NCBI GenBank assembly: GCA_031292555.1
Contig: JARLGV010000077.1
Span: 1 to 46,981 of the forward strand
Source: Fimbriimonas sp.
GTDB taxonomy: Bacteria; Armatimonadota; Fimbriimonadia; Fimbriimonadales; Fimbriimonadaceae
DNA length: 46,981 bases
Direction: 5' to 3'
The position numbers were made by a program, and so were the translations under genes. Of the stretch, positions 34,303 through 42,381 are shown piece after piece. The number at the start of each line of letters is the position of its first letter. The stretch's first letter is position 1. The notes beneath the pieces were generated by a model that did not search any database, had not been told where the DNA came from, and worked only from the letters and a program-made list of their open reading frames with translations.

Positions 34303-35040
34303 CTAATCCCCGTTGCCTTCGCTGTAGTCGAATTGCTGGCCGAGATAGTGTTTGCGAACGAGTTCGTTCGCCGAGATCTCAGCGCCCGTTCCGGAGGCCA
34401 GAATCTGGCCGTCGGTAAGGATATAGTTCCGGTCTGTGATCTTCAGCGTGGCTCCGACGTTATGGTCCGTGATTAGTATCCCAATGTTGCGGGCCTTTAA
34501 CTGAAAGAGGATCGACTGGATCTCCTCGATGGTGACCGGGTCGATGCCGGCGAACGGTTCGTCAAGTAGGATGAACTTCGGTTCGGTGGCCAGAGCCCGG
34601 GCAATCTCCACGCGTCGGCGCTCTCCTCCGGACAGAACGTTTCCCGTGCTCTGCAATATCTTCCTGATGTGCAGTTCATCCGCCAGTTCAGCGATCTTTT
34701 CGTTCGTTTCTTTCTTGGATTTCTTCGCCAACTGGAGTACGAGGCGTAGGTTGTCTTCAACCGTCAGCTTTCGAAAGACGCTTGGCTCCTGAGGCAGATA
34801 GCCGATTCCGGCCCGTGCTCGCTTGTACATCGGCCATTTGGTGACATCAATATCGTCGAATAGGACGGTTCCGCCAGTTGGCTTCACGAGGCCCACCGTC
34901 ATGTAGAAGGTAGTCGTTTTTCCTGCGCCGTTCGGTCCAAGCAGGCCGACGATCTCGCCCTGCGAGATCTCGAACGAGACGCCGTTGACAACGCGGCGGC
35001 CCCGATACGCCTTTTGGAGGTCTTTCCCTTCAATCCTCAC
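34303..35040 (-). CDS. lptB: LPS export ABC transporter ATP-binding protein
   Basis: 245 residues. Walker A GPNGAGKTTT at 35-44, signature LSGGERRRVEIARAL, Walker B FILLDEPFAGIDP, switch His in ILITDHNVG. The LptB-specific C-terminal ILTDGQILASGTGAEI region is present. Powers LPS extraction with the permease encoded next door. The start overlaps the upstream LptA-like gene by four bases (ATGA). Confidence 0.94.
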   Translation of the reverse strand: MRIEGKDLQKAYRGRRVVNGVSFEISQGEIVGLLGPNGAGKTTTFYMTVGLVKPTGGTVLFDDIDVTKWPMYKRARAGIGYLPQEPSVFRKLTVEDNLRLVLQLAKKSKKETNEKIAELADELHIRKILQSTGNVLSGGERRRVEIARALATEPKFILLDEPFAGIDPVTIEEIQSILFQLKARNIGILITDHNVGATLKITDRNYILTDGQILASGTGAEISANELVRKHYLGQQFDYSEGNGD

Positions 35041-35969
35041 CGTGAACCACCTTTGTCACTCGCCTTGATCGTCCCGGTCCCCATTTGGAGACCGAGCGGC
35101 TCCATTTCAGGACTGACGGTAAGGACGAGCCAGTCCACATCGATGTTGCTTGGGTAGCCGTCCGCCATGCGATCAACCTTCACGTGGCCGGAGGCGGTGA
35201 CCGTGCCTGGATTCGTCTTCATGTTTATGTCCACCCGGTCGGCTACGCCTACATAGCTTGTGACCGTACTCGCTTTGGTGTCGCCAACCGTCTCCTTACG
35301 AATCAGCTTGAAATGCACGGGCCCCCGAATAGTTCCGGTCTGGATCTGGTTGATCTCCCCGTCCTTTCCCGGACCGAGGATCAGTTGGCCGCTTGTACCG
35401 TCGCATTCGAATACTTGATCGAAGTGCACTTGAGCAGGATGCCCTTCCACTTCGCGTTCTTCGACACCTTGATCGGTCTCCTTGTAGGTCCACGGATGAG
35501 AGAGGCTCAACGTACCTTGATCGGAGTCCCCTGCATACTCAATCTCGTCAGAATCCACGCGTCCGGAACGTGCGGTCAGATTCGGCTTGGGCGGCTGCAG
35601 GCCGCTCTCCTGGGCGAATGCGATCTGCGATCGGTAAGCCCAATCGCTGTCGAACGTCATGGCCGCTCGCCCCTGAACGATGGCGCTCCTGATTTCGAAC
35701 TTCTTGCCGCCCGGTTGGGCCCAAGCCAATTCGATCGTCTGTCCGGTTGCCGATACGCCCTTTTCGGGTGAATCGACGATGGCGAGAGACCCTTCCAGCT
35801 TAATACGGGTTTCGCCAGGTCGCGTGGCCGCCTTCTTGTCCTGCCAGTTGGTGTTGAGCCGGTCGAAGTTCCGGGCCACTATTCGGCCGGTCTTGGAGTG
35901 GTAGACGACGTTTCCCGGTCCAGTCTGCGCAATGGCCAAGCAGGCAAGGGTGGCGAGCGCGAATGTCAT
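35037..35969 (-). CDS. LptA/OstA-like periplasmic LPS transport protein (longer)
   Basis: 310 residues from ATG 35969, giving a signal peptide (MTFALATLACLAIAQT). The rest is beta-strand rich, with repeated short strands typical of the OstA/LptA jellyroll (SGRVDSDEIEYAGD, NPGTVTASGHVKVD). Expected to form part of the periplasmic LPS bridge. Longer than E. coli LptA (185), possibly two jellyroll units. Overlaps both neighbours by four bases. Confidence 0.72.
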   Translation of the reverse strand: MTFALATLACLAIAQTGPGNVVYHSKTGRIVARNFDRLNTNWQDKKAATRPGETRIKLEGSLAIVDSPEKGVSATGQTIELAWAQPGGKKFEIRSAIVQGRAAMTFDSDWAYRSQIAFAQESGLQPPKPNLTARSGRVDSDEIEYAGDSDQGTLSLSHPWTYKETDQGVEEREVEGHPAQVHFDQVFECDGTSGQLILGPGKDGEINQIQTGTIRGPVHFKLIRKETVGDTKASTVTSYVGVADRVDINMKTNPGTVTASGHVKVDRMADGYPSNIDVDWLVLTVSPEMEPLGLQMGTGTIKASDKGGSR

Positions 35970-36724
35970 GACTTGCCTCCGACGGCGTCCAACCGCCAAC
36001 TGCCGCCGGGATCGTGGACGATGACGGCGCGGCTCATGCCTGTAGCCTCGTCCTTGCCCGGACCAAGCACATGGACGTTGCCCGTCAACGTGATCCGGCG
36101 CTGGTTGCCCACATTCTCGATCTGCATCTCGGAGGCGGTTGCTACGATTTGAGATGCTCCCTCCGTCTTCGTCGCTGCCTGAATCAGGATGACCTTGACC
36201 GGGCCGGCGAGGTTGGCCCTCTTCAGTCCGTTGCCGCTCGACACCTCGACGCTCGGACTCAGGTAGGCGATGCCCGAACTGCCGGTTGCGGTGAACGCTT
36301 GATGCTGAATTAGGTCGGTGTTCTGGATCGTCGTTGGACCGATGATCCGTATGGTGTTCTCGATGTCACCGGTGCTGTATTCGGCAAGCGGGCCGCGAAC
36401 GTCGGTGATTTGCTTTCCTGTGGGTGAAGAGACCGTCTTGACGATGTGAACGTTCTTCGTGGCGTAGGCGTGGGACAGCGTGTAAGCCTTCGGCTTCTGC
36501 GGGTTCGGCTTGGCCTCGAAGTCAAGTTGATCCGAGGTGATCGTCATACCATCGGGTACAGACCCGAGCGTCACCCCTCCGCGAGCTTTGATCTTCGTGA
36601 GCTTCGAAGTGTTTTGAACAATCTGCCAACCATGCGCAGAAAAGGTCAGGCCGTTATGATTGGTCCATGTCTCGGCAAAGGCGCCGCCGGCAATGATGAT
36701 GACCAGAAATAGTGTGGGCTTCAT
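35966..36724 (-). CDS. LptA/OstA-like periplasmic protein (second)
   Basis: 252 residues from ATG 36724, where a signal peptide begins (MKPTLFLVIIIAGGAFA). Contains the typical OstA strand patterns TKIKARGGVTLGSVPDGMTI (given in part), ITSDQLDFEAKP, IVATASEMQIENVGNQRRITLTGNVHV (shortened). Second of the two tandem OstA-like proteins. Frame is open to 36778 but that overlaps the preceding gene. Confidence 0.72.
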   Translation of the reverse strand: MKPTLFLVIIIAGGAFAETWTNHNGLTFSAHGWQIVQNTSKLTKIKARGGVTLGSVPDGMTITSDQLDFEAKPNPQKPKAYTLSHAYATKNVHIVKTVSSPTGKQITDVRGPLAEYSTGDIENTIRIIGPTTIQNTDLIQHQAFTATGSSGIAYLSPSVEVSSGNGLKRANLAGPVKVILIQAATKTEGASQIVATASEMQIENVGNQRRITLTGNVHVLGPGKDEATGMSRAVIVHDPGGSWRLDAVGGKS

Positions 36725-37284
36725 GGTTGAGCGAACATCTCGGGTGTTGCGATTTTCTTGAGGTCTGGGGTCGCCCACAACTCTTTAATCGCGTCTTGGG
36801 TACTCATAGTTCCCGTTACGCGGACATTGCCGATGGCCCGGATCAGCTTCTTCTTGCCGTCGTATACCATACGATCGCACTGCATCGTGGCTTCAGGATC
36901 GGCAGATGTCACGACCACGTGATCGGACAATGTGAGGATTTGGCTCTTCTGATCTCCTTGTCCGGTGTCGGCACGGAACTTGCTGGCCGTTTTCGTTCCC
37001 TGAAAGATCATCCCGGAGACGCCCTTGAAGACGCCGGCGGAGTCGCCCGCCGGAGCTTCCGGCGTCATCGATGCTTGTCCGGATTCGAAGAAGATCTTAA
37101 ATAGCGGGTCGTTCTTGGTGTTGGCATAGTAGACGGAGCCTCGAAGCAGGTTGACGACCTGGGGTGGGCCTGCTGGCTTCTTTTCCGGCGTTTGTTCTGA
37201 AGCTCCCTTGACAGGTGGCTTTTTGCCTCCGCATCCGAGACACGCGAGGAGGGCCAAGGCTAGAGCAAGGGAACGAGCGGCGAT
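36721..37284 (-). CDS. LptC-like lipoprotein, apparent ATC start
   Basis: 187 residues. The protein-like part begins with a lipoprotein signal (ARSLALALALLACLGCGGKKP; LLAC or CLGC as lipobox). No ATG, GTG or TTG lies in frame just before it. AGGAGG followed after eight bases by ATC at 37284-37282 is the only plausible start. The remainder has LptC-type strands (FKGVSGMIFQGTKTASKF, LTLSDHVVVTS, KKLIRAIGNVRVTGT). The start lies inside the end of rlmN (overlap 37260-37284), consistent with translational coupling. Confidence 0.68.
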   Translation of the reverse strand: MAARSLALALALLACLGCGGKKPPVKGASEQTPEKKPAGPPQVVNLLRGSVYYANTKNDPLFKIFFESGQASMTPEAPAGDSAGVFKGVSGMIFQGTKTASKFRADTGQGDQKSQILTLSDHVVVTSADPEATMQCDRMVYDGKKKLIRAIGNVRVTGTMSTQDAIKELWATPDLKKIATPEMFAQP

Positions 37285-38348
37285 GTGCCTTGCCTCCTGC
37301 CGGGATTCGCGCCGAATGCGCCTCGATGCTGGCCGGCCAATTGACCGCAGGCGGCAGCGATATCGTGACCGCGCTCTACTCGCTCGGTGGTGTTTACGTT
37401 CTTGGAGTTCAAAATGCCCCGGAAGGTGCGAACCTGTTCGCGCGTCGGTCTGGCAAACCCTTGCTCGGTATCGACCCAATTGAAAGGAATGAGATTGACG
37501 ACGACCGGGAAACCCCGCACCAACCTGGCCAGTTCGTGTGCCTGGTCGATCGTGTCGGTCACGTCCTTGATCAACAGATACTCGATTGTGATTTTTCGCC
37601 CTGTCGCGCGCTGATAGTCGCGCATCGCCCCCATGACCTCGGCGACCGGCCATTTGTGGTTGACCGGCATCAGCCGGTTGCGGATCTCGTCGACAGGCGA
37701 GTGCAGCGAGAGAGCCAAGTGGATCGGTAACTGCTCTTCGGCCAATTGGCGGATCTGCGGCACCAAACCGACGGTGCTGACCGTGATGTGGCGATAGGAA
37801 AGGCCGACCTCGTCGTGCAGTAGTCGCAGCGCAGACAGCACGTTCTTCAAGTTGAGCATGGGTTCACCCATACCCATGAACACGACGTGAGAGATCCGGC
37901 GTTCCGAAAGCCTCTGAAGGAGGAGGTATTGGCCAACGATTTCGCCTGCTGTGAGATTGCGGTCAAACCCGCCAAGGCCGGTGGCGCAAAACTTGCAGCC
38001 CATCGGGCAGCCCACTTGACTGGAGATGCAGCAACTAACACGGTCCTCATACGGCAACAATACGCATTCGTAAACCTCGCCGTCCCCGTTGTGGACAAGA
38101 AGTTTCTCCACGCCGTCCGTGGAAGTGCGATGAGTGGCGACGCGCAGCGGTTGCACCTGAAAGGAGGTCGCCAACTCGTCGCGAAGCGCCTTGGGCAAGT
38201 CCTTCATTGCCTCGAGATCGTCGACGGCACGCATATATATGTGCCCCGCGATCTGTTTCGCGCGTAGTTTTGCGTCGGCACGCTCGCCGAGGGCCCTATG
38301 CAGCTCCTCGCGAGTCAACCCGACAAGGCTCGGCTTACTCTCCTCCAC
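37260..38348 (-). CDS. rlmN: 23S rRNA/tRNA adenine-C2 methyltransferase RlmN
   Basis: 362 residues from GTG 38348; the frame reaches ATG 38414 but that would overlap the divergent gene, and TACAAT lies six bases before the GTG. A radical SAM enzyme methylating A2503 of 23S rRNA and A37 of some tRNAs. Cluster motif CPMGCKFC, FMGMGEPMLN, LALSLHSPVDEIRNRLMP, and the resolving Cys in DIAAACGQLAG are all present. First gene of the operon that runs through the Lpt genes. Confidence 0.93.
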   Translation of the reverse strand: MEESKPSLVGLTREELHRALGERADAKLRAKQIAGHIYMRAVDDLEAMKDLPKALRDELATSFQVQPLRVATHRTSTDGVEKLLVHNGDGEVYECVLLPYEDRVSCCISSQVGCPMGCKFCATGLGGFDRNLTAGEIVGQYLLLQRLSERRISHVVFMGMGEPMLNLKNVLSALRLLHDEVGLSYRHITVSTVGLVPQIRQLAEEQLPIHLALSLHSPVDEIRNRLMPVNHKWPVAEVMGAMRDYQRATGRKITIEYLLIKDVTDTIDQAHELARLVRGFPVVVNLIPFNWVDTEQGFARPTREQVRTFRGILNSKNVNTTERVERGHDIAAACGQLAGQHRGAFGANPGRRQGTSPLVPLL

Positions 38349-38354
38349 CCGGGG

Positions 38355-38360
38355 ATTGTA
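38355..38360 (-). promoter_or_regulatory. -10 box of rlmN operon (leaderless)
   Basis: TACAAT six bases before GTG 38348; TTGTGG lies 16 bases further upstream as a possible -35. Drives rlmN and probably the whole lpt cluster. Confidence 0.55.
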
Positions 38361-38390
38361 CCTTTGGACCCTCTGGCCACAAATGAGCGA

Positions 38391-38396
38391 TACTGT
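38391..38396 (+). promoter_or_regulatory. -10 box of the DUF4380-like gene (leaderless)
   Basis: TACTGT five bases before ATG 38402 (or overlapping GATACT at seven bases). Confidence 0.35.
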
Positions 38397-38401
38397 GGAC
38401 G

Positions 38402-39301
38402 ATGCTACGGACATTCATTGTGGGTGCAATGACGGCATTTGCCGTTCATGCCGTCGCCGATGTGTCGATCCAACGCATCGACTACCACAACTGGCTGGGT
38501 TGCGTACGGATGACTAACGGCGAGGTGGACCTCATCTACGTGCCGCAGGTCGGAAGGATCATGCGCTATGGCCGTGTCGGCGGCCCGAACGTCCTCTGGG
38601 AAAGCAGTCGCCTCGCTGGGCACAGTTCGGTCCATGCGAAGAGGGGCGAGTGGGCCAACTATGGTGGCGATAAACTTTGGCAATCTCCCCAAAGCCTTTG
38701 GGTTTGGCCGCCCGCCCCTATCCTCGACGGCGCACCCTATGAGGCGGAGGTCGACTATAAGTCGCTCGTCGTTTCGGGACAAGCCAGTGCGAAAAGCGGA
38801 ATCCGCTTCAGGCGGAGAATCTCGCTCGACGCCTCCGGAACGGCGGTTCATATCGAGAACGAGATGACGAACACGTCGAACCATTCGGAGACGCTTGGCG
38901 TTTGGGAGATCACGCAGGTCAACGACCCGGATCGAGTCTACGTTCCACTCGAGCCGACCGATCAGATGCCGCTCGGGTGGGCCGAATTCGATGAGCATCC
39001 CGTGCATTCCGAGTTCGTCTCGGCGGCTGACGGTTGGCTTGTCGTCAAGCGGAATCCCCGGGAGGGCGCCAAACTCGGGACAGGATCGTCGCGTGGAGTC
39101 TTGATGGCCGAAAAGGCTGGTGTGCGCTTCACGATTACGGCGGCCAAGAAGTACGGCACCTATCCGGACGATGGACGGTTCCTGCAGGTCTACACAAACG
39201 GCGATCCGGACAGATACGTGGAGTTGGAAGTGCTCGGTCCTCTCACACAGCTAAGGCCAAAGGAAACCGCCGTTCTCAACACGATCTGGTCGCTTCAGTA
39301 G
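38402..39301 (+). CDS. Secreted DUF4380-like protein (mutarotase-like fold)
   Basis: 299 residues with a signal peptide (MLRTFIVGAMTAFAVHAVA). NGEVDLIYVPQVGRIMRYG, YGGDKLWQSPQSLW, VHIENEMTNTSN and VWEITQVNDPDRVYVPLE resemble DUF4380 proteins, whose fold is that of galactose mutarotase. Substrate unknown. Divergent from rlmN with 53 bases between starts, and its end overlaps the DsrE-like gene. Confidence 0.68.
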   Translation: MLRTFIVGAMTAFAVHAVADVSIQRIDYHNWLGCVRMTNGEVDLIYVPQVGRIMRYGRVGGPNVLWESSRLAGHSSVHAKRGEWANYGGDKLWQSPQSLWVWPPAPILDGAPYEAEVDYKSLVVSGQASAKSGIRFRRRISLDASGTAVHIENEMTNTSNHSETLGVWEITQVNDPDRVYVPLEPTDQMPLGWAEFDEHPVHSEFVSAADGWLVVKRNPREGAKLGTGSSRGVLMAEKAGVRFTITAAKKYGTYPDDGRFLQVYTNGDPDRYVELEVLGPLTQLRPKETAVLNTIWSLQ

Positions 39302-39699
39302 GCGCCCTTTAGGTAAGACCAGCCAGCTTCCTGCTTGCGCACAATCTCTGCGACGCCCGCATCCACGACACGCACAAACCGATAGAGGCGCTTTCGGTCG
39401 ATGTGGAGCCCCTTGACCGTGTTCCCGCATGCCGCAAACTGGACGCCATTGCCGGCATCTTCCGCGATCCGCTTGGCGAGGCGCGTACGGTCGCTCAATA
39501 CCATGTCGATTCCGTTGCCCTCGCATACGATCTCGATCTCGACCGGTTCGGGCGCAAACGCCTTCTTGAGATGTTCGGCGTTGCCGAGTACCGTCCGGTA
39601 GGCCGTTTCGCCGGGGACGTTGACCTCGATAACGACACGGTGAGTCTTCGGCGGAGACACGGTGTGGACGATGAGGAATGCAAGCGCCAAGTTCAGCAT
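39295..39699 (-). CDS. Exported DsrE/F-like protein
   Basis: 134 residues from ATG 39699, giving a signal peptide (MLNLALAFLIVHTVS). RVVIEVNVPGETAYRTVLGN, EIVCEGNGIDMVL, GVQFAACGNTVKG and the single conserved-type Cys in AACGNT are the DsrE-like pattern. Such proteins handle sulfur transfer or are of unknown function. Overlaps the preceding convergent gene by seven bases. TAGAAC lies seven bases upstream of the start. Confidence 0.7.
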   Translation of the reverse strand: MLNLALAFLIVHTVSPPKTHRVVIEVNVPGETAYRTVLGNAEHLKKAFAPEPVEIEIVCEGNGIDMVLSDRTRLAKRIAEDAGNGVQFAACGNTVKGLHIDRKRLYRFVRVVDAGVAEIVRKQEAGWSYLKGAY

Positions 39700-39794
39700 G
39701 ACTCTAGTTCTATCATCCTTCGAGCGGGGCGTGTACCGATCAGCCATGATCGGCTATCGGTTTGAGGATGATTTCGCTTATGATAGAAGATGTC

Positions 39795-40328
39795 ATGATC
39801 GCCTTGGCACTATCTGCAGTCATCGGTTTGGCCTCCCATACGTCGACGCCGGGATGGCTAGACAACAAGGTCGCCGGCTATGTCATGGATGGGGGAAGCG
39901 AGGACTCCAACATCGGCGTCTACGACAAACGGTCCGGCTTCTTCATGATTCGCGACTTCGAATGCGATGGGGCGATCAAGTCGATTCTTCTGACTCGCGA
40001 CCGGAAGTTGGTGGCTGACCAGGGCTTTTACGTGCCTGGCTTCTCTCCGAACGATCGGCGCGGATACTCGAAGCTGATTGAAAAGCCGTTAAGGTCTTTG
40101 GAAACTGGAAAGGGTGTGAAGATAGGCGATTCGCAGGCCGACGTGCGCCGCCGTTTGGGGTTTCCGACCGAAGCCAAGCACACCGGTGCCAGGAAGCAAT
40201 TTGTCGACTATGAGTACAGGCTTCATGTTGGAAAGGGGGACGACGCCGAAGTCGACGAACAGAGGTACACGTTCAAGGCAAACAAGCTGATTCAGATCGA
40301 CTTTGAGCACGGCTCGGGCCGAGAATAG
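39795..40328 (+). CDS. Secreted hypothetical protein
   Basis: 177 residues from ATG 39795, chosen because a signal peptide starts there (MIALALSAVIGLASHTS); ATG 39768 and 39780 are in frame upstream. The C-terminal half (GVKIGDSQADVRRRLGFPTEA, VDEQRYTFKANKLIQIDFEHG, shortened) resembles the small alpha/beta SmpA/BamE-type fold by pattern only. Not recognised otherwise. Thirty bases before the glycosylase gene in the same direction. Confidence 0.6.
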   Translation: MIALALSAVIGLASHTSTPGWLDNKVAGYVMDGGSEDSNIGVYDKRSGFFMIRDFECDGAIKSILLTRDRKLVADQGFYVPGFSPNDRRGYSKLIEKPLRSLETGKGVKIGDSQADVRRRLGFPTEAKHTGARKQFVDYEYRLHVGKGDDAEVDEQRYTFKANKLIQIDFEHGSGRE

Positions 40329-40358
40329 TCTTTCGCCCGATGGGTAGGCCCATTTGCG

Positions 40359-41249
40359 ATGCCAGAACTCCCGGACGTCGAACTCTATATCGGGCTGTTG
40401 CGCGAGAAACTCGTCGGCAGGACGCTAACGGGCATCAAGCTGTTCAATCCGTTCGTGCTGCGCTCCGTGAGTCCAAAACCCCTAGACCTGGTTGGGCTTG
40501 CCGTTGTGGGGCTGAGACGCATTGGGAAACGCGTGGTGATCGAGTTTCCTGAAGAGCGCTTCCTGGTGATTCATCTGATGATCGCCGGGCGCTTCCGATG
40601 GGTCGAAGGCGGATCGGAGGACGTCCGATTGGGAGGCAAGATCTCGATGGCTGCGATGACCTTCGAGAACGGCGCCTTGTTCCTCACGGAAGCTGGTACC
40701 AAGAAGCGGGCGTCTATCGCAGTCGTGCAAGGTGAATCGGCTCTTTCCGAGCACGACCCGGGCGGGATCGACGTGCTGAACTGCTCGCTCGAACAGTTCG
40801 GCAAGGCGCTTCTTGCCGAGAGTCAGACGGTGAAGAAGCGGCTGACCGACCCGCACGTCTTCAGCGGTATCGGTAACGCCTATTCGGACGAAATCTTGCA
40901 TGCCGCCCGGATTTCACCCGTCAGACGCTCGAATTCGTTGACGCCGGAGGAAATAAAACGGCTCCATTCCGCAATGGGTTGTGTCCTGCGGGATTGGGTC
41001 GACCGTTTGCAGCGTCAATTCGCCGGCAAGTTCCCCGGGGCAGGAGATATCACCGCATTTCGACCGGAGTTCGCCGTCCATGGCAAATTCGGTCGGCCAT
41101 GCCCGGTATGTGGGAGGCCGGTCCAGCGGATCTGCTATGCCGACAACGAGTCGAACTACTGCGCCCAGTGCCAGAACGACGGACGAATCCTCGCCGACCG
41201 CGCCCTATCCCGCCTGCTAAAAGACGATTGGCCCCGGTCGTTCGACTAG
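40359..41249 (+). CDS. Formamidopyrimidine-DNA glycosylase / endonuclease VIII family
   Basis: 296 residues. Base-excision repair glycosylase/AP lyase. MPELPDVE gives the catalytic P2 and E3; HLMIAGRFRWV; the helix-two-turn-helix region FSGIGNAYSDEILHAARISP; and a C-terminal zinc finger with C248-P-V-C251 and C268-A-Q-C271. Fpg (8-oxoguanine) is more likely than Nei, but specificity cannot be settled here. Confidence 0.9.
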   Translation: MPELPDVELYIGLLREKLVGRTLTGIKLFNPFVLRSVSPKPLDLVGLAVVGLRRIGKRVVIEFPEERFLVIHLMIAGRFRWVEGGSEDVRLGGKISMAAMTFENGALFLTEAGTKKRASIAVVQGESALSEHDPGGIDVLNCSLEQFGKALLAESQTVKKRLTDPHVFSGIGNAYSDEILHAARISPVRRSNSLTPEEIKRLHSAMGCVLRDWVDRLQRQFAGKFPGAGDITAFRPEFAVHGKFGRPCPVCGRPVQRICYADNESNYCAQCQNDGRILADRALSRLLKDDWPRSFD

Positions 41250-41492
41250 ACGGAGAAGCGGCGATTTCGTAGCCCCGACGGAGCGAGACTCTGCTAGCCC
41301 AGCGGCGTCAGCTCTTGGTCCGGCATGGCGGCGCGGACAGGCCTAGAAAGGGATGATTCGACGGCATATCGGTCCGACTTGCACTCGTATGCCGTTGACC
41401 GAGACAGACTATTCAGGACGGAAGGGGCACTCGTTCTTCATCCCAGTGATTGCGCCGTTCGATGGCTGGGGCTACGTGGAGGCGATTTGGAG

Positions 41493-42272
41493 CTACGGAA
41501 GGAAATGCTTCTCTTCGAGTACGGTTCGCAACTGCGCGGAGTTCTCGGCGAAGAAATCGGGGTCGTACTTGATGCGGCTGGTATAGAACTGAGCGAGGGA
41601 CGTAATGCCCTCTTCTTCGGCCATCTTCTTCAGCCAGGGGTTGGACATGTAGCGGTCCCACCCGCGCACATCGCGCTCGGCGTAGATATCGTCCAATTCA
41701 TCGACGGTCGGTCGGTGGTAGGTCTCGTCGTGTACGAGGCCCCTGAGTGGCAGTCGGTCCCGCTTCGGCGGGTCTTCGTCCGGATATCCGGCGACGATCG
41801 TGGTAACGGGAAGGCATGTGTCGGGGAGTTCCAGAAATTCGGCGATCTCGCCCATCGAGAAGATGGTGGTGCCCATGTAGCAGATGCCAAGCCCTCGCGC
41901 CTCAAACCCGAGACACACGTTCTGAGCCACGATCATCGCATCGTATGCGGCTACGTGGTAGCCGACCAAGTTGTTGAAGTTGTCCCTTGCGCCGCGAACT
42001 CTCAGCCATTCGCGCGTTCGAAACCAGTCGGCGCAGAAAGTGATCAGCAACGGAGCCTCGAGAATGAAGTCCTGCTGGGAATGTAGTTCATACAACCGCT
42101 GTTTGCGCTCGATGTCTCGAGTCAGCACCAGGGAGAAGCTGTTCAGATTTCCCGACGACGAGGCTCCTGCAATTGCCTCGTAACAGACCTGTTCGACCAG
42201 CGCCGGGTCAATCGGATCTGGCTTGTATTTTCGAATGGAACGGTGGCCATTGAGTACCTTGCGCAAATCCAC
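41493..42272 (-). CDS. Nitroreductase-family FMN oxidoreductase
   Basis: 259 residues from GTG 42272. FMN-binding N-terminus HRSIRKYKPDPID, SSGNLNSFSLVL, GLGICYMGTTIF and the C-terminal VAGYPDEDPPKRDR match the family. Reduces nitro compounds, quinones or flavins with NAD(P)H; the physiological substrate is unknown. CATAAT six bases upstream suggests a leaderless transcript. The roughly 240 bases downstream hold no gene. Confidence 0.87.
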   Translation of the reverse strand: MDLRKVLNGHRSIRKYKPDPIDPALVEQVCYEAIAGASSSGNLNSFSLVLTRDIERKQRLYELHSQQDFILEAPLLITFCADWFRTREWLRVRGARDNFNNLVGYHVAAYDAMIVAQNVCLGFEARGLGICYMGTTIFSMGEIAEFLELPDTCLPVTTIVAGYPDEDPPKRDRLPLRGLVHDETYHRPTVDELDDIYAERDVRGWDRYMSNPWLKKMAEEEGITSLAQFYTSRIKYDPDFFAENSAQLRTVLEEKHFLP

Positions 42273-42278
42273 CCAGGA

Positions 42279-42284
42279 ATTATG
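42279..42284 (-). promoter_or_regulatory. -10 box of the nitroreductase gene
   Basis: CATAAT six bases before GTG 42272 on the minus strand. Confidence 0.4.
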
Positions 42285-42381
42285 GGCTTTGGGCTGACCA
42301 AATTAGGGCGCCGAGTATCACTTGTACGGAACTTGGCACGTCTGCTCTCGCGAAAACGTATAAATAAACCGACAGAGACGT

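Noticed and set aside
37285-37653. Upstream part of the LptC-like frame
   Set aside because: It is a shadow of the rlmN coding sequence, full of Arg and His, and precedes a clear lipoprotein signal.
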